A stretch of 64,000 bases of DNA from Paralithodes platypus (lineage: Eukaryota; Arthropoda; Malacostraca; Decapoda; Lithodidae), in assembly GCA_032716605.1 (NCBI GenBank), contig CM064485.1, forward strand, positions 29,167,558 through 29,231,557, given 5' to 3'. The number at the start of each line of letters is the position of its first letter. Positions within the stretch are counted from its first letter, which is position 1. Positions 55,597-64,000 of the stretch are shown piece after piece. The position numbers and the translations under genes are program-made. The notes under the pieces were generated by a model. The model was given only the letters and a program-made list of their open reading frames with translations. It did no database searches and was not told the DNA's origin.

Positions 55597-57157
55597 GAAA
55601 ACCACCACCCCCACCCAAAACCAAGTACACACCCAACCGCACCACACAATCTACCTCAGTAACCTCACGCTACAACTTACGCCCACGACTAAAATCTTTT
55701 AAAACCTCCAGAAAACACACCCTGCTAACCCAGTTCCGTAGGGCTGCCAGACCACTATCCTCCTCCTCCTCTTCTTCTTCGTCGAATTCCCCTCCACAAA
55801 GGGAAAGAAGACGAATAATCACAAGTAAACACCATAAACCCTCTAACTATATTCCAAAAATAACAACCCCCACCCCCCCACGAAAACACATACCTTCCTC
55901 TTCAACCTCATCCCCTCTCAACCCCCACCTCATCACCCCGAATGACCTGCTAGATCTACCACCCCACCAAACTCCCATAAAACCGCTTACTTCCACCACC
56001 AGCAAATCACCGACCCCACCAAAGAACACACCCACACACGTTCCTACCACCAACCCTCCAAATTAAATCTCCACTCCCTACCCACCCGTCTAGCCCCCCC
56101 CCGCATCCACCCCTTTCCCCTCCACTATCCCTGCGACCCCACCCACACATCAACCAACCTCCTCATCTCATCGAACCCCCAACTAACCCCCCCTAAAATA
56201 TACACTATGCCAACGACCAACCCCTCCTCTCACACCACGTCTAACACGCAACTAACTCCTCACCAAAGCCCCTCCAAATTGACGGGCCCGACCTCCACAC
56301 CCCCACTTGAATCCCCCCACAAAGTCGCCCCTGAGAGAACCCCCATACATACCCCCACCAAATCCTCTTCCATTCCGCCTACCACCCTCACTCGACAAAA
56401 ACCTCCACACGCATCTACCTCTCAAATAACCCCTGACCTCACCCCCACTAAATACCCTCCACCTGTAAAGCGTTCTTCCCCTCAATATAAAACATCGTCG
56501 AGCGACTCAAGTCCCACGACAAACATCTACCTTCCCAGCAGGACCTCCAAAGGTAGAATAATCAACAGACCCATCAGATTTAAAGACAGTTATACAAAAA
56601 CAACACCCCGTTCTTACACTAAAGACCCAAGCCACACAACACACACACCCCCTCTTTCTCACACACCTCCCTCATGCACCTTACCTAAACCGATATTGCA
56701 CATTGCCTCAATATATTTTCCCAGCCTACAACACCACCCAAGAAAACCCCCAAAACCCCAGACTCATATCCCCCCTTCACCCCCAGCTCCGTTTTCACGC
56801 GTTAATCCCTCCCCTTCAGTTAGTAACCCATTCACCACACTGAAGAGGCCTCCTGTCAGTTCCACACACCTCACTCGATACATGACCTCCACCATGAACC
56901 AATCCACACCCTTCGTCGCCCCCGTCCCTACCCCCACGGGGGAAAACTACAAACCATTCATACGAAAGGTTAAAGTAAAAACGTCCACAGGACGCTTAGC
57001 CCGTCTACAGCGCTCACATCAAGCCCGGGCAACCGCCCTCCACAATACAGAGGACACATTCCTACAGGTCTACATTGACCTGCAAAAGAAACCTGACCCT
57101 CGCTCTCTTGCTTGGTGGGACCTTCTCAATACACTCAAAATGACCCACCATGACTAG
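55593..57157 (+). pseudogene. Proline-rich tail after integrase, unit 4
   Basis: Continues in two more frames, 55593-56066 and 56207-57157. It is rich in Pro, Ser and Thr, with a run of nine or more Ser near 55760 and Arg/Lys patches. The last 90 residues are different in character (KVKVKTSTGRLARLQRSHQA, LQVYIDLQKKPD, SLAWWDLLNTLK) and could be a folded end. No signal peptide or membrane segment, so not an envelope. It ends 45 bases before the polypurine tract. Role unknown. Confidence 0.65.
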
Positions 57158-57202
57158 GCTTCTATTTACTTCACCCTTGAGGCTCGGGGACAAGCTTACA
57201 AT

Positions 57203-57216
57203 GAAGGAGAGGGAAG
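57203..57216 (+). other. Polypurine tract of unit 4
   Basis: GAAGGAGAGGGAAG before LTR5. The preceding CTTCTATTTACTTCACCC is shared with units 1-3. Confidence 0.7.
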
Positions 57217-57221
57217 TAAAA

Positions 57222-60200
57222 TGCCCCAGAACGAGAAGCCCACCACAGAAGCCACGAGCGAACACCACACAGAAACACCCGAAAGAAAGGCCCACAGAAC
57301 GAAAGGACCAGGTGACCGAGCCAACCATTTCAGACAGGCCGAAGCCCGCAGGGCTAAGCAGCTCCAAACCACACCTGCCTACCCCTTCTAAACACTGACC
57401 TTTCCCACACCTCGCGTATACACTACCCCTCGTGTCCTACACCTCTACCTACATGATGATGAACATAAATACACCTTAAAGTTAATACACCCATGCCCTG
57501 TCCCTAAGTTAGGATGTCCATATCAACATACCCTAAAATACCTTGTCTTGCCAGACTAAGTTCCTGAAGACCAATCGCCCCATAACTCTATGTATGTTCC
57601 TCCCAGGTTAAAACACACATGCCCTGTCCCTAGGTTGAGCCAATGCCAACCAGTTCAGACAGCCATAAATCTATGTATTCAATCCTTAGGTTAGTTATCT
57701 TTATCCGCCATTGTGTTCATCTCTTCCATTTACTTTTCCACAATTGTTATACGTCTTCCAATCACCTCCTTCGTATCCACAGTCCACACTACTCTATTTT
57801 GCTTCGTGTCCTACACCTCTTACCCGCCAGACTCTACCTACATGATGATGAACATGAATACACATTCATTTAATACACCCATGCCCTGTCCCTAGGTTGA
57901 GCCAATGCCAACCAGTTCAGACAGCCATAAATCTATGTATGTTCTTCCATCCGAGAAGTAATATGTTCACCCCCTTAAAATACCTTGTCTTGCCAGACTA
58001 AGTTTCTGAAGACCAACCGCCCCCATAAATCGATGTATGTTCTTCCATCTGAGAAGTAGTATGTTAAAACCCCATGTCCTAATTGATAAGAAACTATGAT
58101 ACCCACGGGTACACCAGTGTATATAGAACCATTATTCCTGTAAGACCTAGACAGCATTGACTGAAGATGTTAGCCACCATGCAGGAACTTTAATTCTTAC
58201 CCCAACCAGAGATTGTATATACAACCCTCTGTTACCATTGTCTCGACGCATTTTCACCACGAAACAATACCGAAGTTAACCCTACGAACTGTCGTTTTCT
58301 TTGGTGTATATATCATAGAAAACGCAGTTCCCAGGAACAACTAGATCAGCAAGAAATAGTGTCAGATTAACAGTATCCATAACCATCGCATTGACGAGTA
58401 ATAATACACCATGTTTTTCCCTACTTTTATCCACAGTCAAGCACACACCTACAGTTAACCTCCTCTTCCCCACAGCCCCACAGTCCACATGATTCTATCC
58501 TTTCCAGACTCATATACCACCCCGTATTGCTCATCCCCCGGTAGCATTTGGCTAACATACTTTCCCTGTCATTAACCCCCAAACTCCAATATCAACTGTA
58601 GTCTAATGCCACTCCTACGCCCGGAGAACTTAGGGTCAAACTTCCACGTAGCCCCCTGAACCCTCTCCCTCTCATTAACCCCCCACGCTCCTCGACTCCT
58701 TTCCGACCTAGCCTCTCCATCATACCTCCTGAAGATCCTTGATTTTTTCCGTTGCTAACGTTCTCAAACCTTTTATATATATACTCCTATCCAGCCTACC
58801 TTCCCTTAGTAGGACGGAACAACATTAGAACTTTACTAACCCTTTGCATGCCATCTATTCCCTCACAACCCATTCACAACCCTGTACCCAATGATCGTCA
58901 GTGCGAGGCTAGCCGCCTCGCCAGTGACTAACTTCTATTGCCATACTTCCAGATAAATGTGGCAGAGTTAGCAACCCAGTCTCCACCACATCCAGCAAAC
59001 CATGCAATTAACAACCCAACCGATTAAACCAGCTAGTCAAGGCACCTTCGGTTTTGGTATTACGAACACCCACATCTGTCTCATAAACAGAGGGTTATTA
59101 CAAACACTTGTGATATGGCAAGCCCCGAGCCACAGCCGCCGGACGACCATCACAGAGAGAGGGCGCGCGTCTACCCCTTTTTACCCACCCGAGGAGGGAG
59201 ACCCCCACCCCTGCGGAGGTATACCTGACCCCTGTTTTGACTTCCGGGTCATTGCCAGGTAGCACAGGAATTCTTCCTATCAATGAACTAACCATGCATG
59301 ACTAACCCCTTTACTAACCTCTATTAACCCACAATAACCCATTCACCTTTCTTGCATACTCGGATAATCAAATTATCACGTCAGCTATACCATAGAATGA
59401 AGACTGAGCAATATAAGAGAGACGTTCCTATCACAGCTGTCCCAGTCCTCCTCGCAAAGTAGATCCAGTCTCCCTCCCCTCAATACTTCCAGTATAGCCA
59501 AAATAGTACCTCTTACTAAGGCTCAGTTATATCACATTATGAAGGCTCCCTATAGCCATGTGCCACAACAGTAATCACCACCTTACCTAGTCCCCGTATC
59601 TATTGAGAGCTCAAATAATTCCATAAGACTCGAGATCCCTATGGCCTACAGGGTCCAAAACCGAGCCTATAAACCCAGCTCCAGCCCCCAGTAAAATCAG
59701 TTGAAAGATAGACACCAGCCAGTGGCTGGCCGCCTTAAGTTGACCTCTAGCTCTGCCCTTGTGTTGTTCCTGAGATTTGAGTTCCAGAGCCGGCAGACTC
59801 CGTGGCAGATTTGAGATAGAAGCATCTGTCCACGTACAAGAAATCTACGTGCACCTTTTAACCTTCACACACCAGTGGGTATATAAGCGTGTAGCCAGCA
59901 ACGATCGCCAAGAGATCCGTCTTGAGAACTTCCTACATATGGACCCCCTGGACGGCCGCGGAACCAGTCGTTAGCCCCCAACATCACGGACGCAAGATAA
60001 CCAGGACCAGACCAACCAAATACTACCCAAGATTCACTTTATTAGTACTACCGTGTTACAGTACTAATTAGAGACTCACTTATTAATCTTTCTATGAAGT
60101 GGCTATATCTTTGCCCCAAGAAAATTCATATATAACCATTCTATTGGGAAGTGCTAAGCGTATCAGTGTTCATTAATTAACAGGCGACATTAACTCTCGT

Positions 60201-60769
60201 AATTACCCCTATTCAGATATTATTACATAGAAGTAAAACCCTAGTGATATCTAATGTTCGCCCACTGATTTGTGTTCTACGTATTTCTGCTATAAGAATA
60301 TAAAACTTAGATCAGTACCCCCCTGAGGTTACTAGAATTCCCGTGCTCTAAAAATACGCGTGTCTAATTCTAGTCTGTGAACTACTACTTGTGCACCAGA
60401 ACTGCCAGTAATAAATCTAATTAGTGAAATTGAATCTATAAGTAACATTGATGTCTTCCAGTATATAAACTTGCGAACCAAGCCAGTGATCAGAAGAGTA
60501 TACCTGAACGTTGGAAGTGGGAGACTAGGCTCCATCCAGATCCACTAATGCTAGTTGTTCATTTCTACCATTTGTCTTGTACGAGTATTCATACCTTCTT
60601 ATGCTTCCTATTAATCATCTTCAATAAACGTGATCGTGTGTCTTGTTACCGTGTGTTTATTTTGTGTTCTCTATTCCTCATACCTTGTTTTGTGCATGCA
60701 GCCTTATATACCCAGTCAGTTAGAACTCACATTACCCAAGTTAATCCTGTAGAAAAACAGGGCATAACA
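57222..60769 (+). repeat. LTR5, longest and most diverged
   Basis: TGCCCCAGAACG to GGGCATAACA, 3548 bp. Similar over its length to LTR2 but with more substitutions. It has a local triplication (57548-58060) of a segment with CTTGCCAGACTAAG, CATAAATCTATGTATG and GAGCCAATGCCAACCAG, and an extra segment near 59830-59905. TATA at 60461, AATAAA at 60623. Confidence 0.85.
60461..60628 (+). promoter_or_regulatory. LTR5 TATA box to poly-A signal
   Basis: GTATATAAAC and AATAAA (60623-60628) at the same relative place as in LTR1-3. Confidence 0.6.
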
Positions 60770-60770
60770 T

Positions 60771-60785
60771 TGGCGGCAGGGGTGG
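60771..60785 (+). other. Primer-binding site of unit 5
   Basis: TGGCGGCAGGGGTGG, one base different from unit 1. Confidence 0.55.
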
Positions 60786-60850
60786 TTCTTGATTCGGATA
60801 AAAGGTTGCATTACATTGCAAGTTTGGAACAGCCAGAACACGATAACATC

Positions 60851-61804
60851 ATGGCGCACCGTTCTCACATTCCCATCCCACATTATGATGGAGAAACTTA
60901 CAAGATCGAAACGTTCATGGGCATAGTGAAACCTGTACTTGACCTAGTTTATACCACGGACGCAGACAAAATAGCCGTGACATTAACGCACCTTGGAAAA
61001 GCCGTTTCCCTGGTTGCCTACCAAGTGCACCCTACTCTCACATGGGACGAGTTTCGCCCAATAGTGATAGAAGCCATTAAGCCTTCGTTGGGCGTTTTCG
61101 TGGCCCACACCCGTATCCAAGACACTAAATTCGAAGGCGATCTAGATGCCACAGTGAATAAGATCGCCCAACATATAAAAGTTTCTTTCCCCACATTGAC
61201 CAGAATCAAACAAGAGCAGCAGATTCTGGTCAACCTTGTATCAATATTGCCCTCAGCAGTAAAAGATAATTTCCGTGTGCACGATTTCGTCGGATATAAA
61301 AAAGATCTCATCACGATCCGACGTATTTTGGCCGTGCGCACAGAAGCACCCACCCAAATCGCTGTAATAAAGAGGTTTCCCACGCACCCGCAGCACCCCG
61401 ACCACCAAAACTCCAAGAATGCCTACCCATCCTCATCCTTCCACAACAGACCCACCTACCCTTCCGGCAAGCCCCAACCCAGTAGGCCCCGGTTCCAACC
61501 TACCCAGCCACGCAGAATCTTCAAACGGAACAAAACGTACAACACCTACCAAAGTAAAAACCCTACATTAGTAATTATCAACCCCTATGATTTCCCTGCC
61601 TGTACTGCTCAGTGTGCCCTCCATCAAATTCGTGACTCTGCCAAACCTCGCCCCTTTACTCCTCGCATTTCTGTAAATGAAGAGGAGTTGGGACAAGAGG
61701 AAGAAATGGAGGAAATGCACACCGGAGAAATAGCCCCTATCATGACCTCAGATGATACCGAGGAAACCCTGGAGGAGGTAGATACCGACTCCCAGGATTT
61801 TTAA
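60851..61804 (+). CDS. Gag of the autonomous element, unit 5
   Basis: Structural protein of the particle, 317 aa from ATG 60851 (MAHRSHIPIPHYDGETYKIE), the first Met after the primer site; the frame is open upstream. Residues 1-170 are capsid-like: LTWDEFRPIVIEAIKP has the W-x2-F of Gypsy capsids and LVNLVSILPSAVKDNF follows. Residues 175-240 are basic and Pro-rich (PSRPRFQPTQPRRIFKRNK) in the place of a zinc knuckle, which is absent. The C-terminus is acidic (EEELGQEEEMEEMHTGEIAP). It aligns with the Gag of units 1-3 over the capsid part only. Intact. Confidence 0.85.
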   Translation: MAHRSHIPIPHYDGETYKIETFMGIVKPVLDLVYTTDADKIAVTLTHLGKAVSLVAYQVHPTLTWDEFRPIVIEAIKPSLGVFVAHTRIQDTKFEGDLDATVNKIAQHIKVSFPTLTRIKQEQQILVNLVSILPSAVKDNFRVHDFVGYKKDLITIRRILAVRTEAPTQIAVIKRFPTHPQHPDHQNSKNAYPSSSFHNRPTYPSGKPQPSRPRFQPTQPRRIFKRNKTYNTYQSKNPTLVIINPYDFPACTAQCALHQIRDSAKPRPFTPRISVNEEELGQEEEMEEMHTGEIAPIMTSDDTEETLEEVDTDSQDF

Positions 61805-61821
61805 AGTACCCCCCGCCCAAG

Positions 61822-62298
61822 ATGGCCTCGGCGGGGGATGCCATAACTGACCGCACTGCCCCCATTTATTACATGGCCAAAATCAAGGACATTCCTGTCC
61901 GCTTGTTAATCGACACGGGAGCGGCCAAGTCATGTTTGTTCAAGTCTTATTATGATCAACACCACCGACTATTTGGCCCCTTGTTAACCACCAAAGCAGA
62001 ACTAATCTCAGCTGCTGATACCTACTTAAATCTCCTAGGAGACACTTTGCCCCTGTCAGTAACTACTCCTGCCCCCCATGCTCGTTGTTATCACACATTC
62101 ACAGTATTTTCCTCCCACTGTAAACATTACAATGATTTCCTTGGACTTGACCTCCTTCAAAAACTCCAGGCCCAGGTTGACTGCGGCCAGAGGCTGATCT
62201 CATTAAAAAAAAAAATCCAACCCAAAGCCTCTGACAAACCAATCACGCAGAAAACTATTCACAAAAAGAAAAACACCATCCCCCTCAACAAACTCTGA
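61822..62298 (+). CDS. Retropepsin-type protease of unit 5
   Basis: Aspartic protease that would process the polyprotein, 158 codons. IPVRLLIDTGAAKSCLFKSY holds the catalytic DTG at about residue 32, and DFLGLDLLQKLQAQVDCGQR is the C-terminal region before a basic tail. It lies in the -1 frame relative to Gag, whose stop is 17 bases before this ATG; the protease frame is open upstream across the Gag stop (LPGFLKYPPPKM). A T5 run sits at the Gag stop, so -1 frameshifting is plausible; otherwise it would need its own start. The following Pol frame is again -1 and overlaps by about 60 bases. Confidence 0.85.
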   Translation: MASAGDAITDRTAPIYYMAKIKDIPVRLLIDTGAAKSCLFKSYYDQHHRLFGPLLTTKAELISAADTYLNLLGDTLPLSVTTPAPHARCYHTFTVFSSHCKHYNDFLGLDLLQKLQAQVDCGQRLISLKKKIQPKASDKPITQKTIHKKKNTIPLNKL

Positions 62299-62630
62299 GT
62301 CAGGGTTACCAAGTTGCAGCTAGCACTAAGGTAACCTCTAACCCCTCCCCTTGCCCCGAGTTCTCTCAAAATATCACTCAATTCGTTGAAAAAATGCCTC
62401 AACAAACGAAAGAAGACAAGTCCAAGCAACTCCCTCTCGGTAATCCCCTCAATTCTCGTAACTCTGTCCAGGATAAATCCTCCCATGTTCCCAGGACAGA
62501 CTCTGATGTATGTAACCACAATTCTATCAAATATTTATGTACACATGTTTCCAGGGAAAATGCCGACCTATGTACCCAACAATGTTTTCCCCATGCCCCC
62601 AGAAATGTTCAGCTATTCCACAACCAATAA
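62238..62630 (+). CDS. Start of the Pol linker, unit 5
   Basis: Frame open from 62238, -1 relative to protease and overlapping its end. It reads QGYQVAASTKVTSN, EFSQNITQFVEKMPQQTKED and more, and ends at TAA 62628-62630 (LFHNQ, stop). The same frame then continues to the end of the window. Units 1-3 have CAA at the equivalent codon, while unit 4 also has TAA, so the stop belongs to the autonomous subfamily. Not recognised as a domain. Confidence 0.5.
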   Translation, partial: TNHAENYSQKEKHHPPQQTLSQGYQVAASTKVTSNPSPCPEFSQNITQFVEKMPQQTKEDKSKQLPLGNPLNSRNSVQDKSSHVPRTDSDVCNHNSIKYLCTHVSRENADLCTQQCFPHAPRNVQLFHNQ

Positions 62631-64000
62631 AATTCCCCTTGTGACAGTTTTCCGTCAGTAGCTCCCTTCCACCCCCACACAATTCACACCCCTAGAAAAC
62701 TTCACAACCCCACACTTGACTCGCCCTCTCATGACAAACAAACTCACCAGTCCCAGATAACCTCTAACCAGACCATGACTGCCACCAAGAAAATTCCCCA
62801 AATTCGTCCTGTTAACAACCCCAAATCAATACATCAGTCCTTCACCAATAACCCATGTTCTACACCTAACTCTTCCCCCACCAACCCTCCACAGTCCCTC
62901 CAACAAATTCCGTTTTCTAAATCCCTCACACCTCGCCCCGCTGATCCTCCCACACGCGCCGTTAATCCCCCCCTCACGCGTGACCCCCACCAAAGTGACC
63001 TTTCCCCCCTTATGCGTACCGAGCACCTGCTCGCCAGTCGATCCCCCACCATCATTAGCCCAGCTGTAGTTCAAGATAAATGCCAAATTCCCCCCCGCCA
63101 TCAAAAATGGGTTAACCTTCGACCCATACCCCAAACTCACATGATATTTTCCCCCACTACCACGTCCACCAACCCCAATCGTTGCCTCTTACAACCCGCC
63201 ATCATTTCCGCTCGCATCAACATTCTCGTGGCAAATATCTCTGAGGAATCCCTGACATTACCAAAAGGTCTCATTATAGGAGACCTCGAAACTTTTGATG
63301 ACCTCCCCTTAGATTTTAATGACAACCCTACCAGCCTCCAATTGCCCCCTCTCCCGGACACATTATCCAACCACCAAAAACACAGCATGTACGACCTATT
63401 GCTAGAGTTCAGTGACGTGTTTGCCCAACAACCCACTGAAATCGGACAGACCGATGTAGAACAACATATCATTAACACCACAGGCCCCCCCATAAGACAA
63501 CCATCCCGTAGAAAAAATCCCATACAACGCCAGGAAGAGGAACGCCAAGTCCAAGAGATGTTAGAGGCCGGTATTGCCACCCCGTCCATTAGTCCCTGGT
63601 CTTCCCCTGTTGTCCTAGTAAAAAAGAAAGATGGGTCAACCCGTTTTTGCGTTGATTACAGGAGATTGAATGACGTAACCATTAAGGACGCTACGCCATT
63701 ACTCAGGATAGACGATTCCCTTGACTCCCTATACGGATCCAGATGGTTCACTACCCTCGACTTGCAAGCAGGGTATTGGCAAGTGCCTATCAAGGCAGAG
63801 GACCAAGAAAAAACAGCATTTTCCACTAGTGGTGGCCACCACTACGAATTTAACGTCCTAGCTTTTGGCCTCTGTAACGGACCCGCCACTTTCTCCCGTT
63901 TGATGGAAGCGGTATTACATGGCCTAACCTGGGAAACCTGCCTAGCCTATCTAGACGATATTATTGTGTACTCACCAACCTGGGAAGAACACCTCCTCAG
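62631..64000 (+). CDS. Pol of unit 5: proline-rich linker and Ty3/Gypsy RT, partial
   Basis: One open frame of 456 codons with no stop, running off the window. The first 140 codons are the proline-rich linker (ATG at 62775, MTATKKIPQIRPVNNPKS, is a possible start); its blocks are those amplified in units 1-3. Then come ESLTLPKGLIIGDLETFDDL and YDLLLEFSDVFAQQPTEIGQ, followed by RT: SPWSSPVVLVKKKDGSTRF, CVDYRRLNDVTIKDATPLLR, TLDLQAGYWQVPIKAEDQEK, NVLAFGLCNGPATFSRLMEA and the catalytic YLDDIIVYSPTWEEHLL. All RT motifs seen are intact. Order protease-RT is the ordinary Gypsy order. Confidence 0.9.

Noticed and set aside
55593..57157. Envelope-like gene after integrase
   Set aside because: No signal peptide, no hydrophobic membrane segment and no cysteine pattern; proline-rich throughout.

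Overview
This is a stretch of a repeat-rich animal genome, most likely an arthropod and plausibly a crustacean. The reasons are dispersed degenerate TTAGG/CCTAA blocks, many AGGCCTA-type short motifs, a piggyBac transposon, non-LTR retrotransposon fragments and several Ty3/Gypsy elements. The species assignment is inference. No host gene, tRNA, rRNA or CRISPR array was recognised; every coding region I can support belongs to a mobile element. A 100-base N gap (41653-41752) marks a scaffold join.

Region 1 (1-17321) is intergenic DNA with nested small elements. It holds TTAA-flanked piggyBac-type MITEs, an array of palindromic 22-mers that inverts its orientation near its middle (1407-2155), and a nearly complete piggyBac transposon with TTAA flanks and one in-frame stop (3685-7937). 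It also holds a 5'-truncated LINE reverse transcriptase (8643-9830), an antisense LINE 3' end (11180-11900), several tandem repeats, and two large inverted repeats (14361-14974 and 15501-15950).

Region 2 (17327-64000) is a head-to-tail array of one LTR-retrotransposon family with very long LTRs (about 3.2-3.5 kb). The order is LTR1, internal 1, LTR2, internal 2, LTR3, internal 3, LTR4, gap, internal 4, LTR5, internal 5, window end. Internal regions 1-3 are non-autonomous: they encode a Gag-like protein followed by a long, internally repetitive proline-rich reading frame, with no protease, reverse transcriptase or integrase. That proline-rich part is homologous to the linker between protease and reverse transcriptase in internal 5. 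Internals 4 and 5 are the autonomous type (Gag, protease, linker, RT; RNase H and integrase in internal 4). Internal 5 runs off the window within a well-preserved RT. Units 2 and 3 each carry a private TTAA-flanked MITE, so the units can be told apart and the MITEs landed after the units diverged.

Region 3 (45374-54934) is a second LTR retrotransposon inserted antisense into the integrase of internal 4. Reading its minus strand, the order is Gag (with a SCAN-like segment and a CCHC knuckle), protease, integrase, reverse transcriptase, RNase H. Integrase before RT is the Ty1/copia order, but the RT and integrase look Ty3/Gypsy. That combination is the hallmark of the Gmr1 group and is the most notable find in the window. 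It is frameshifted in many places. Part of that may be uncorrected consensus error near the scaffold gap.
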